Part shown: one piece after another, positions 1-5,596 of the stretch
Layout of the letters: each line of letters starts with the position of its first letter
Numbering within the stretch: the stretch's first letter is position 1
Origin: Trueperaceae bacterium
Lineage (GTDB): Bacteria; Deinococcota; Deinococci; Deinococcales; Trueperaceae
NCBI GenBank assembly: GCA_024636105.1
Contig: JAGXHO010000088.1
Coordinates: 1-8,753 of the forward strand
Direction of reading: 5' to 3'
DNA: 8,753 bases
The notes under the pieces: generated by a model
Database searches by the model: none
What the model was told of the DNA's origin: nothing
What the model saw: only the letters and a program-made list of their open reading frames with translations
Translations under genes and position numbers: made by a program

Positions 1-1
1 A

Positions 2-847
2 TTCAACTGGTTCTGGACGCTCGGTGAACGTGGCGCGGCCACCTCGTCGCAGCGCGAGGCGCGGGCGCGGAAGCTCGTGGCGACGCTCGCACCGCTCGAC
101 GCCGACGTGCTGGTGCTCGCCGAGGTGGAGAACGACGACGGGCACGCGCTCGACGAGTTGCTCGCGCGCGTGAACGACGCCCAGCGCGCGCTCGGCCGGG
201 GGCCCGACGCGGCCTACGAGGCCGTCGAGGTCTCGGCTGCGGACCAGGGTCGCGACGCGATCCGCGTCGCCATCGCCTACCGGCCCGCGCGGCTGACGCT
301 GGTGGGCGCCACCGCGGACCGCGACCGGATCCACGACCGACCGCCGCTCGCGGCCACCTTCGACACGGACGGCGGCGCACGCTTCACGGTCGTCGCCGTC
401 CACCACACGTCCAAGGGGAGCTGCCCAGCGACCGGCGACGTCGACCGCGGCTCCGGCTGCTGGGACCTGCGCCGGGACGCGCAGACGAGCGCCGTGCTCG
501 GCTTCGCCGCGCGCCTCGGCGAGCAGGTCGGCGACGCCGACGTCGTCGTCCTCGGCGACCTCAACGCGTACCGACACGAGGCGCCGACCCGGCGCTTGGC
601 GGACGCTGGCTGGTCGCTGGCCGTCGACGCGATGCCCGCAGGGGACGCGTACTCGTACGTCTACTTCGGTCGCGCGGGCGCGCTGGACCACGCCGCCGCC
701 TCACCGAGCGCGGCGCCTCGGGTCACCGGCGCCGCCTTCTGGCGCGTCAACGCCGACGAGCCGCCGGGGGCGGACGCGGACCGACCGAACCCGTTCCGGG
801 CCTCGGACCACGACCCGCTGCTGCTGGCGTTCCGAGCCCAGCCCTAG
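2..847 (+). CDS. ExeM/NucH-like extracellular endonuclease/exonuclease/phosphatase, C-terminal part
   Basis: The reading frame is open from base 2 to the TAG at 845-847 and gives 281 residues with no plausible start, so the 5' part lies outside the window. Seen: all landmarks of the endonuclease/exonuclease/phosphatase fold, in order. These are FNWFWTLGERGA at 1-12, metal-site Glu41 in LAEVEN, VHHTSKGS at 133-140, GDLNAY with Asp186/Asn188, ALDHA with Asp229/His230, and ASDHDP with Asp269/His270. The combination of SKGSCP, GSGCWD, YSYVYFG and FWRVNADEP is typical of the ExeM/NucH subgroup, which are large secreted or surface metal-dependent DNases. Cys141 and Cys153 flank the catalytic His region and may form a disulfide, as expected outside the cell. 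Family members often carry an N-terminal signal peptide and lamin-tail or OB domains; these would be upstream here. Inferred role: degradation of extracellular DNA for phosphate or nucleosides, or biofilm turnover. The first visible internal GTG (77) is not the start, because conserved sequence precedes it. Confidence 0.92.
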   Translation, partial: FNWFWTLGERGAATSSQREARARKLVATLAPLDADVLVLAEVENDDGHALDELLARVNDAQRALGRGPDAAYEAVEVSAADQGRDAIRVAIAYRPARLTLVGATADRDRIHDRPPLAATFDTDGGARFTVVAVHHTSKGSCPATGDVDRGSGCWDLRRDAQTSAVLGFAARLGEQVGDADVVVLGDLNAYRHEAPTRRLADAGWSLAVDAMPAGDAYSYVYFGRAGALDHAAASPSAAPRVTGAAFWRVNADEPPGADADRPNPFRASDHDPLLLAFRAQP

Positions 848-1230
848 TCCGCGCGCGCGAGCAGGCGGTCGATGCGATCGTCGTCGAGCCGGCGCGCGTC
901 GCACGCCGCGGTGTCGAAGCACGCGGTCAGGTAGCGCCAGCGGCGCCCCTCGGAGCCCGGGACGTCGGCGCGCAGGAAGCCGAGCTCGGTCCCCGGCCCG
1001 GACCAATGGCACAGATCGCAGCACAGCGGCGGGAGCTTCCCGGGCGCCCGGGCGACCGGCGCGAGCCGCATCAGCACGTCGCCCGCGCGGTCGAAGACGG
1101 CGACCCCGCCCTCCTCGTCGCGCTCGAGCCGGTACGCGCTCGGGCGTGGGACCAACCGGTCGAGGGTGGCGGGAAAGAGCTCGAGCACGATGTCCCGACC
1201 GGTGTGGAGCTTCGGTGGATCGTCGCTCAC
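844..1230 (-). CDS. Small zinc-finger protein resembling the FBP (EF-G-binding protein) C-terminal treble-clef domain
   Basis: A 128-residue protein. The GTG start at 1230-1228 overlaps the stop of the upstream gene (GTGA), which suggests translational coupling. Seen: an acidic/basic N-terminal half with LELFPATLDRLVPRPSAYRLERD (residues 16-38 region), then FDRAGDVLMRL at 46-56, then a cysteine cluster, Cys70-Cys71-x2-Cys74 followed by Cys104-x5-Cys110, that looks like a treble-clef zinc finger. The phrase PPLCCDLCHW after an FDRAGDVL strand matches what I remember of the FBP_C family, whose founding members (FusB/FusC) bind elongation factor G and rescue it from fusidic acid. Stand-alone C-terminal-domain proteins are frequent in high-GC bacteria and their function is not established. 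The second cysteine pair is spaced x5 rather than the usual x4. The family call is tentative; the gene call is firm. It is the last gene of the ribH cluster and converges on the nuclease gene. Confidence 0.8.
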   Translation of the reverse strand: MSDDPPKLHTGRDIVLELFPATLDRLVPRPSAYRLERDEEGGVAVFDRAGDVLMRLAPVARAPGKLPPLCCDLCHWSGPGTELGFLRADVPGSEGRRWRYLTACFDTAACDARRLDDDRIDRLLARAD

Positions 1231-1994
1231 GTGGCCGCCGGTCCGCCGGTGCTGCGCGCGCGGTCGATCGCGAAGAAGACCAGCGCGAGCACGCCCACGA
1301 TGGCGGTGCCGACCACGACCGTCGCCCCCCACTGCGCGAGCACGATGCCGACGAAGGCCCACACGAGCACCGCCGCGTAGCCGACGTCGCCGAAGCGCTG
1401 GAGCATGCGGCCGCCCGCGAGCGTGGCCACCACGAGGGTGATCGCCGCCCAAACCTGGGCGGGGACGAACCCGCCGTCCCAGCCCGCGTCGTAGAGCGCG
1501 ATGGTGTCGTTGGCGACGGTCGCGACGGTGATCCAGCCGAGGTAGACGGAGAAGGTGCCGCGGGCCCAGACGCGCTCGCCTCGGCCGATCGCCGCAGGCG
1601 CGTGTCGCCGCGTCGGGGCGCGCAGCCGCAGGTAGACGACGATCAGCGAGCCCAACAGGACGAGCATGGCGACCAAGCTCGCGCCGATCAGCAGGGTGTG
1701 CCAGAGCAGGATCCAGACGAGGTTGGCGACGTTGCCGAGCGATACCGGCACCACCAGGCCGCGCACCCGCGGGTTGTCCGCCTGCGCCGGCAGGCTCTGC
1801 CACACCGCGTACCCCGCGAGGCCGAGGTAGATGACGCCCCAGATCGCGAACACGTAGCCGGCGGGCGTGACGAGGACCGGGAACGAATCCGAGATCTCGC
1901 CCGTGCGTCGACCGGCGATGGGGAGGGCGTTCGCGAGCCCGTTCACGACGATCGTCGCGACCGTGGTGATCGGGACGAGCCAGCGAAGGTCCAC
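1227..1994 (-). CDS. Tryptophan-rich TspO/MBR-like integral membrane protein
   Basis: 255 residues. The GTG start at 1994-1992 is forced: the preceding in-frame codon block contains the ribH stop (2003-2001), and a GAGG that overlaps that stop lies 4 nt before GTG. Seen: eight hydrophobic segments (about 6-25, 40-66, 81-102, 104-124, 145-170, 177-199, 207-224 and 227-245), eleven tryptophans, and the N-terminal pattern ANALPIAGRRTGEISDSFPVL followed by TPAGYVFAIWGVIYLGL. That pattern is typical of the long (about 250-280 residue) proteins annotated as tryptophan-rich sensory proteins. Classical TspO has about 160 residues and five helices and binds porphyrins; the long form has extra helices and no established ligand. 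It sits between ribH and a zinc-finger gene, with a 6-nt gap upstream and a 4-nt overlap downstream. Inferred: a membrane protein binding or sensing a small aromatic ligand, possibly tetrapyrrole. A link to flavin is speculation from position only. Confidence 0.88.
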   Translation of the reverse strand: MDLRWLVPITTVATIVVNGLANALPIAGRRTGEISDSFPVLVTPAGYVFAIWGVIYLGLAGYAVWQSLPAQADNPRVRGLVVPVSLGNVANLVWILLWHTLLIGASLVAMLVLLGSLIVVYLRLRAPTRRHAPAAIGRGERVWARGTFSVYLGWITVATVANDTIALYDAGWDGGFVPAQVWAAITLVVATLAGGRMLQRFGDVGYAAVLVWAFVGIVLAQWGATVVVGTAIVGVLALVFFAIDRARSTGGPAAT

Positions 1995-2000
1995 CGCGCC

Positions 2001-2474
2001 TCAGGCCCTCGCGCGCACCGCGCGCAGGACTTGGACGGTCTCGATGGCGACCGCCGCAGCCTCGGCCCCTTTGTTGCCCAGCTTCCCACCAGCCCGGTCG
2101 AACGCCTGCTCGAGCGTGTCGGTGGTCAAGACGCCGAACACGACCGGCTTGCTGGCATCGAGCGCCGCCCGGGCGACGCCGCTCGCCACCATCGTGCAGA
2201 CGTGGTCGTAGTGGCTGGTGGCGCCGCGGATCACGCACCCGAGCGCCACGACGGCGTCGACGTCGTCGCGGTCGGCCAGCGCCTGCGCGACGACGGGGAT
2301 CTCGACGGCCCCGGCGACGCGCACGACCGTGAGGTCCTCGTCGCGGACGCCGTGGGCGCGCAGGGCGGCCAGCGCGCCGTCGACCAGGCGGTCGACGATC
2401 AAGTCGTTGAAGCGTGCGGCGACCAGGGCCACGCGCAGCCCAGCGCCATCGAGTCGGCCTTCGATCGGTTCCAT
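2001..2474 (-). CDS. ribH: 6,7-dimethyl-8-ribityllumazine synthase
   Basis: 157 residues, the usual length for this cytoplasmic enzyme. It condenses 5-amino-6-ribitylamino-uracil with 3,4-dihydroxy-2-butanone 4-phosphate to form lumazine, the penultimate step of riboflavin synthesis, and normally assembles as pentamers or 60-mers. Seen: ARFND at 20-24 (substrate-ring Phe), AGAVEIP at 54-60, GCVIRGATSHYDHV at 79-92 with the general-base His88, FGVLTTDTLEQAFDRAG at 113-129, and KLGNKGAEAA at 131-140, all in canonical order. The ATG at 2474-2472 gives the right N-terminus; there is no clear Shine-Dalgarno. Six nucleotides upstream is CATCAT, a one-mismatch version of the TANNNT box seen before other genes here, so a leaderless mRNA is possible. 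It is first in a cluster with the TspO-like and zinc-finger genes. No other riboflavin gene is in the window and I recognise no FMN riboswitch in the 110 nt upstream. Confidence 0.97.
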   Translation of the reverse strand: MEPIEGRLDGAGLRVALVAARFNDLIVDRLVDGALAALRAHGVRDEDLTVVRVAGAVEIPVVAQALADRDDVDAVVALGCVIRGATSHYDHVCTMVASGVARAALDASKPVVFGVLTTDTLEQAFDRAGGKLGNKGAEAAAVAIETVQVLRAVRARA

Positions 2475-2480
2475 GGCGGC

Positions 2481-2486
2481 ATGATG
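2481..2486 (-). promoter_or_regulatory. Possible degenerate -10 box for ribH
   Basis: On the minus strand CATCAT ends 6 nt before the ribH ATG. Position and spacing match the TANNNT-N6-ATG arrangement found at 6791, 7719 and 8200, but the first T is replaced by C. No -35 sequence is recognisable. If functional, the ribH cluster would be transcribed as a leaderless mRNA, which would fit the lack of a Shine-Dalgarno. Confidence 0.3.
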
Positions 2487-2523
2487 CCACGCGCCGCGCC
2501 ACGGCCGTGCCTCGTCCACGCCA

Positions 2524-2560
2524 AGCGAAGCGGCGCGCCCGTTCCTGGGCGCGCCGCGCT
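2524..2560 (-). terminator. Strong GC hairpin downstream of the secreted-protein gene
   Basis: A perfect 10-bp inverted repeat, 2531-2540 against 2547-2556, with a 6-nt loop (gttcct). It is extended by a further 4 bp (2524-2527 against 2557-2560) across a 3-nt bulge. It lies 25 nt past the stop at 2585 of the minus-strand secreted-protein gene and 50 nt before the ribH start, so it probably separates the two transcription units. No U-run follows on the minus strand, so it is not a textbook intrinsic terminator. It may act as a U-less terminator or only as a 3'-end stabiliser. Confidence 0.45.
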
Positions 2561-2584
2561 CGTACGTGCGGTCGGTCGATCGGT

Positions 2585-3250
2585 TCAGTCGGCCCCGTCC
2601 GCTTCGGGTGCGCCCTCGGGGCGGTCGAGGTTCTCGAAGGTCCGGTTGGTGCCGTACGAGTAGACGACCACGTCGCTCACCGACGTGGCCACGTCGTAGG
2701 CGAGGGCGCCGCCCTCGACCCGCGCGACGACCAGGTTCCACCCGGTGCGCAGCGCGAACTCCGCCGGGGTCGTGCGCAGGACCACGTCGCGGTCGACGTA
2801 GACCATGTTGAAGTAACCGAACGGGTCGGTCAGCTCGGGCGGCGCGCGGAAGAACCACTCGTCGAACAGCTCCTCGTACGCGCCGGAGTCGTTCTGGTCG
2901 TGGTACGGCTGCAGCCACGCGGTGGCGAAGCGGGCGCCCTCGCGGTCGACGACGAACTCGTTGCCGATCATGAAGGCGAGCGGGAACGAACCGCTGACGA
3001 GGGCGCTCAGGTCGCGCTCCTCCGGCACGAGCCCGGCGCTGTCGAGATCGAAGGTGCCGGCCACCATGCGCACGGAGCCGATCTCGCGGGCGCCTTCGCC
3101 CAGGTCGAGGAAGACGCCGAGCCGCATCTCGGGCGGCAGCTCGACGAGTTCGTCGATCTGGACGCCGGTGACGCGCACCTGCTGCTGCGCGAACGCGGCG
3201 CCGGCCAACAGGGCGGCAGTGGTCGCGAGGGCGAGAAGAAGACGGTGCAT
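2585..3250 (-). CDS. Secreted protein of unknown function
   Basis: 221 residues. I chose the ATG at 3250-3248 over the TTG at 3262 because GGAG lies 6 nt before the ATG (that TTG in fact overlaps the Shine-Dalgarno) and because the signal peptide then begins cleanly. Seen: a Sec signal peptide MHRLLLALATTAALLAGAAFA with likely cleavage after Ala21 (before QQQ). There is no lipobox, so the product is periplasmic or extracellular. The mature part is acidic and aromatic, predicted mostly beta, with EMRLGVFLDLGEGAREIGSV at 41-60, NEFVVDREGARFATAWLQPY at 97-116 and WNLVVARVEGG at 171-181. HDQNDSG at 117-123 resembles a D-x-N-x-S-G calcium loop, but weakly. There are no cysteines and no catalytic motif I recognise. 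It is a monocistronic unit with its own -10 box at 3272-3277 and a hairpin after its stop. The family is unknown to me. Confidence 0.88.
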   Translation of the reverse strand: MHRLLLALATTAALLAGAAFAQQQVRVTGVQIDELVELPPEMRLGVFLDLGEGAREIGSVRMVAGTFDLDSAGLVPEERDLSALVSGSFPLAFMIGNEFVVDREGARFATAWLQPYHDQNDSGAYEELFDEWFFRAPPELTDPFGYFNMVYVDRDVVLRTTPAEFALRTGWNLVVARVEGGALAYDVATSVSDVVVYSYGTNRTFENLDRPEGAPEADGAD

Positions 3251-3271
3251 GCGGATCTCCAAGGTCAGGCG

Positions 3272-3277
3272 ACGTTA
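3272..3277 (-). promoter_or_regulatory. Extended -10 promoter of the secreted-protein gene
   Basis: On the minus strand the sequence reads TG-C-TAACGT, an extended -10 (TGnTANNNT). It ends 21 nt before the ATG at 3250. Transcription would start near 3265, leaving a leader of about 15 nt that contains the GGAG ribosome-binding site (3257-3260). No good -35 hexamer is present, which is usual for extended -10 promoters. Confidence 0.55.
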
Positions 3278-3293
3278 GCACGGGGGCGTGGGG

Positions 3294-3347
3294 CGCCGAT
3301 TCGGCGAACGTTCGCGTTGGGTTCATGAAGCGCTCGTCGCGGAGCGC
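3294..3347. repeat. Cluster of short perfect inverted repeats upstream of the secreted-protein gene
   Basis: Three inverted repeats lie in 54 bp: cgccga-t-tcggcg at 3294-3306; a perfect 12-bp palindrome, gcgaacgttcgc, at 3304-3315 that overlaps it; and gcgctc-N6-gagcgc at 3330-3347. The first two are centred about 35 and 45 bp upstream of the inferred transcription start near 3265, where an operator or activator site would lie. Binding by any regulator is inference only. The rest of the 3251-3469 gap holds no convincing gene. Confidence 0.45.
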
Positions 3348-3469
3348 GAGGGCGGCGGGCACCGACCCCGTTCCGCGGACGGACGGGCGGCCGCCGGAGC
3401 AGCCGGGCGTAGGCTACCGCACCGGCGCATGAGAGCCGGGAGCGGAGCGCGCCCGAGGGACGGCGGCGG

Positions 3470-4450
3470 TCAGGCCGGGTAGCCCTCCGGGTGCGCGCGG
3501 TACCAGGCCCAGGCGTCGCCGACGATGCGCTCCAGGTCGGGCCGGCGCGGCGTCCAGCCGAGGTCGCGGCGCGCGGCTGTGGCGTCGGCGACGAGCACCG
3601 GCGGGTCGCCGGCGCGTCGCGGGGCCTGGGTCGTGGCGACGTCGCGATCGGTGACGCGGCGCACCACGTCGACGACCTCACGCACCGAGTAGCCCTGCCC
3701 ATTCCCGAGGTTGTACGCGCGCATGGCGCCCGGCGCCACGGACTCGAGCGCGGCGACGTGCGCATCGGCCAGGTCCTCGACGTGGACGTAATCACGGACC
3801 GCCGTGCCGTCGGGCGTCGGGTAGTCGTCGCCGTAGACGGCGACGTGGGGCCGGGTGCCGGCCGCGACCTGCAGCACGAGCGGGATCAGGTGGCTCTCGG
3901 GGCGGTGGTCCTCGCCGCGCGTCGCCGAGGCGCCGGCGGCGTTGAAGTAGCGCAGCGCGACCGCGCCGAAGCCGGCGGTGCGCGCAAGCCATTCCAAGGT
4001 CCGCTCGAGCTGCAGCTTGGTCTCGCCGTACACGCTCTCGGGGTGCAGCGACGCGGTCTCGGGGATGGGCACCGTCTCCGGGGTGCCGTAGAGCGCCGCC
4101 GTCGACGACACGACCACCTTGCGCACGCCGTGGCGCGCGGCGGTGCGCCACAGGCGGATCGCGCCGACGACGTTGTTGTCGAAGTAGTCGAGCGGCACCT
4201 CCATCGAGGCGCCGACGAGCGACGACGCCGCGAAGTGGACGATCGCCTCGACCCCGTGCTCCTCGAGCGCGAAGCCGACCAAGTCGGCATCGGCGACGTC
4301 GGCATGGACGAACGCGGCGCCCTCGGGCACCGCCTCGCGGTGGCCGGTGCGCAGGTCGTCGACGACGACCACCCGATGCCCGCGTTCGAGCAGCGCTTCG
4401 GTGCACACGGAGCCGACGTAGCCGGCGCCGCCCGTGACGAGTACGTTCAT
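3470..4450 (-). CDS. galE: UDP-glucose 4-epimerase
   Basis: 326 residues, a normal full length. It interconverts UDP-glucose and UDP-galactose in the cytosol through a tightly bound NAD, supplying galactose units for glycans and allowing use of galactose (Leloir pathway). Seen: an extended short-chain dehydrogenase fold with GGAGYVG at 7-13 (NAD-binding glycine motif), DDLRTGHREAV at 31-41, HFAASSLVGASMEVPLDYF at 72-90, the catalytic triad as Ser116 (SSTAALYG) with Tyr141 and Lys145 in YGETK, RYFNAAGA at 167-174, GDDYPTPDGTAVRDYVHVEDLA across 207-228, and YNLGNGQGYSV at 246-255. The ATG at 4450 is preceded by AGGAGG at a 6-nt spacing, which fixes the start. It is monocistronic, divergent from ilvE. 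No galT, galK or glycosyltransferase is beside it, so its use in envelope polysaccharide versus galactose catabolism cannot be judged here. Confidence 0.97.
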   Translation of the reverse strand: MNVLVTGGAGYVGSVCTEALLERGHRVVVVDDLRTGHREAVPEGAAFVHADVADADLVGFALEEHGVEAIVHFAASSLVGASMEVPLDYFDNNVVGAIRLWRTAARHGVRKVVVSSTAALYGTPETVPIPETASLHPESVYGETKLQLERTLEWLARTAGFGAVALRYFNAAGASATRGEDHRPESHLIPLVLQVAAGTRPHVAVYGDDYPTPDGTAVRDYVHVEDLADAHVAALESVAPGAMRAYNLGNGQGYSVREVVDVVRRVTDRDVATTQAPRRAGDPPVLVADATAARRDLGWTPRRPDLERIVGDAWAWYRAHPEGYPA

Positions 4451-4468
4451 GGCGCGCCTCCTGCCGGG

Positions 4469-4474
4469 ATGCTA
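4469..4474 (-). promoter_or_regulatory. -10 box of galE
   Basis: On the minus strand TAGCAT (TANNNT) ends 18 nt before the galE ATG. The predicted start near 4462 gives a leader of about 12 nt carrying the AGGAGG ribosome-binding site (4457-4462 region). The position expected for a -35 is pure GC repeat with no recognisable hexamer. Confidence 0.55.
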
Positions 4475-4486
4475 CCCCGCTCCCGT

Positions 4487-4516
4487 CGCGCGGCGGCGCG
4501 CGGCGGCGCGCGGCGC
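4487..4516. repeat. Tandem GC decamer repeat in the galE/ilvE divergent region
   Basis: Three head-to-tail copies of cgcgcggcgg (4487-4496, 4497-4506 and 4507-4516; the last base of the third copy is c). They lie just upstream of the galE -10 box. The third copy also forms the left arm of a hairpin (next entry). The origin could be replication slippage in GC-rich DNA; a regulatory role is unproven. Confidence 0.7.
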
Positions 4517-4529
4517 CGCAACGCCGCGC
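4508..4529. other. Hairpin between the galE and ilvE promoters
   Basis: A perfect 8-bp inverted repeat, gcgcggcg (4508-4515) and cgccgcgc (4522-4529), with a 6-nt loop (ccgcaa). It lies 6 nt upstream of the ilvE -35 hexamer and beyond the galE -10. It could be a protein-binding inverted repeat or simply part of the GC-rich spacer. Confidence 0.4.
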
Positions 4530-4535
4530 CGCCTT

Positions 4536-4565
4536 TTGGCACGGCGCACCTGACATACTTAGCTT
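4536..4565 (+). promoter_or_regulatory. ilvE promoter (-35 TTGGCA, -10 TAGCTT)
   Basis: TTGGCA at 4536-4541 and TAGCTT at 4560-4565 are separated by 18 bp, the only promoter here with a recognisable sigma-70-type -35. This short stretch is also noticeably AT-richer than its surroundings. Transcription should begin near 4572, leaving about 13 nt of leader. That leaves no room for a T-box, leader peptide or attenuator, so any branched-chain amino acid control would have to act at the promoter. Confidence 0.65.
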
Positions 4566-4572
4566 CACGAAC

Positions 4573-4578
4573 GGGAGG
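4573..4578 (+). promoter_or_regulatory. Ribosome-binding site of ilvE
   Basis: GGGAGG, 7 nt before the ATG at 4586. It decides the start: the same frame stays open for about 1.1 kb upstream, antisense to galE, so open-frame length alone would badly mis-place the N-terminus. Confidence 0.8.
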
Positions 4579-4585
4579 CACGCGC

Positions 4586-5536
4586 ATGGCCACCAACCCA
4601 CCCACCGACTCCACGTCCGGCCTCGGGGCCGGCCTCATCTGGTTCGACGGCGCCATGGTGCCCGAGGCCGAGGCGAAGGTATCGGTGCTCACGCACGCGA
4701 TGCACTACGGCACGAGCGTGTTCGAGGGCATCCGCGCCTACGCGACCGACCGCGGAGCGGCGGTCTTCCGCCTGCGCGAGCACAGCCAGCGGCTGCTCGA
4801 ATCGGCCAAGATCCTGGGGATGAAGCCCTCCTGGACGGTCGAGGTCATCGACCGTGCGATCGTCGACACCGTCAAGGCGAACGAACGCCCGAGCTGCTAC
4901 ATCCGCCCGCTGATCTGGTACGGCCCCGAGTCGCTCGGGATCAACCCCGCGCGCAACCACCTGCACTTCATGGTCGCGACGCTGCCTTGGGGCACGTACC
5001 TGGGCGACGAGGCCGTGCGCAAGGGGGCGCGCCTGATGACGTCCTCGTGGCGCCGCTCCTCGGGCGACATCATGCCCACCAAGTCGAAGGCCGGCGGGAA
5101 CTACGTCAACTCGGTGCTGGCGAACAGCGAAGCGCGCGAGAACGGCTTCGACGAGGCGCTGCTGCTCGACAAAGAGGGTTACGTCGCCGAGGGCTCGGGC
5201 GAGAACATCTTCTTCCTCAAGGGCGGCACCCTCTACGCGATCGCCCACTCGGTGAACCTGCGCGGCATCACCCGCGACACCGTGCTGCAGCTCGCGAAGG
5301 ACATGGGCACCCCGATCGAGACGACGATGGCCGTGCGCGACGAGCTCTACACCGCCGACGAGGTGTTCATGGTCGGCACCGCCGCCGAGGTCACCCCGAT
5401 CGCTTCGATCGACCGCCGGCCGATCGGCGCCGGCGTCGCCGGCCCGTACTCGCTGGCGATGCGCGAGCGCTACCTCGCCGCCGCCGCCGGCAAGCTCCCC
5501 GAGTACCAGCGCTGGCTCACCTACGTCGCCGCCTGA
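4586..5536 (+). CDS. ilvE: Branched-chain amino acid aminotransferase (class IV, PLP)
   Basis: 316 residues. It transfers the amino group between glutamate and the 2-oxo acids of leucine, isoleucine and valine, the last step of their synthesis and first of their breakdown, in the cytosol. Seen: a fold-type IV PLP enzyme with LTHAMHYGTSVFEGIRAY at 35-52, CYIRPLIWYG at 104-113, the PLP Schiff-base lysine as Lys168 in KAGGNYVNS (168-176), EALLLDKEGYVAEGSGENIF at 190-209 with the cofactor-contacting Glu202, NLRGITRD at 224-231, and DEVFMVGTAAEVTP at 258-271 (phosphate/carboxylate-binding loop). These features favour the branched-chain enzyme over D-amino acid transaminase or aminodeoxychorismate lyase. 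The first about 15 residues are a polar, proline-rich extension. It is monocistronic: promoter and ribosome-binding site are directly upstream and a hairpin follows the stop. Confidence 0.97.
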   Translation: MATNPPTDSTSGLGAGLIWFDGAMVPEAEAKVSVLTHAMHYGTSVFEGIRAYATDRGAAVFRLREHSQRLLESAKILGMKPSWTVEVIDRAIVDTVKANERPSCYIRPLIWYGPESLGINPARNHLHFMVATLPWGTYLGDEAVRKGARLMTSSWRRSSGDIMPTKSKAGGNYVNSVLANSEARENGFDEALLLDKEGYVAEGSGENIFFLKGGTLYAIAHSVNLRGITRDTVLQLAKDMGTPIETTMAVRDELYTADEVFMVGTAAEVTPIASIDRRPIGAGVAGPYSLAMRERYLAAAAGKLPEYQRWLTYVAA

Positions 5537-5563
5537 GCGGACCAACCGACACGCGCGATCCCT

Positions 5564-5580
5564 GCCCGGTCGCGCCGGGC
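5564..5580. terminator. Hairpin between the convergent ilvE and lipoprotein genes
   Basis: A 6-bp perfect inverted repeat, gcccgg (5564-5569) and ccgggc (5575-5580), with a 5-nt loop, extendable by a G-U and a C-G pair. It is centred in the 60-nt gap between the stops at 5536 (+) and 5597 (-), the expected place for a terminator serving both strands. There is no U-tract on either side. Confidence 0.4.
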
Positions 5581-5596
5581 GGTCGGATGCGTCGGA

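Noticed and set aside
2475..2584. FMN riboswitch upstream of ribH
   Set aside because: The 110-nt gap is filled by a simple GC hairpin and a short palindrome (2500-2509); I see none of the multi-stem conserved FMN-aptamer sequence.
1146..2663. 505-codon plus-strand open frame
   Set aside because: It is antisense to the zinc-finger, TspO-like and ribH genes; its translation is low-complexity Arg/Asp/Gly/His typical of GC-rich shadow frames.
3304..3315. SOS (LexA) box of the actinobacterial type
   Set aside because: The GAAC and GTTC half-sites are directly adjacent; the known box needs about four bases between them.
2001..3362. Single 453-codon minus-strand frame covering ribH and more
   Set aside because: Only the ribH part (from 2474) is conserved; the upstream extension is arginine-rich shadow of the secreted-protein gene and crosses a strong hairpin.
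3288..3482. Possible 64-codon plus-strand gene in the gap between galE and the secreted-protein gene
   Set aside because: It has no ribosome-binding site or correctly spaced -10, its composition is Arg/Gly-rich and it overlaps the galE end.
4487..4529. CRISPR-like or satellite repeat array
   Set aside because: The repeats are 10 bp, contiguous and only three, with no spacers; this is a simple GC tandem repeat.
3491..4585. In-frame 365-codon extension upstream of ilvE
   Set aside because: It runs antisense through galE and has no family character, while a promoter and GGGAGG lie directly before the ATG at 4586.
4566..4585. Attenuator or T-box leader for ilvE
   Set aside because: The inferred leader is only about 13 nt and has no room for one.
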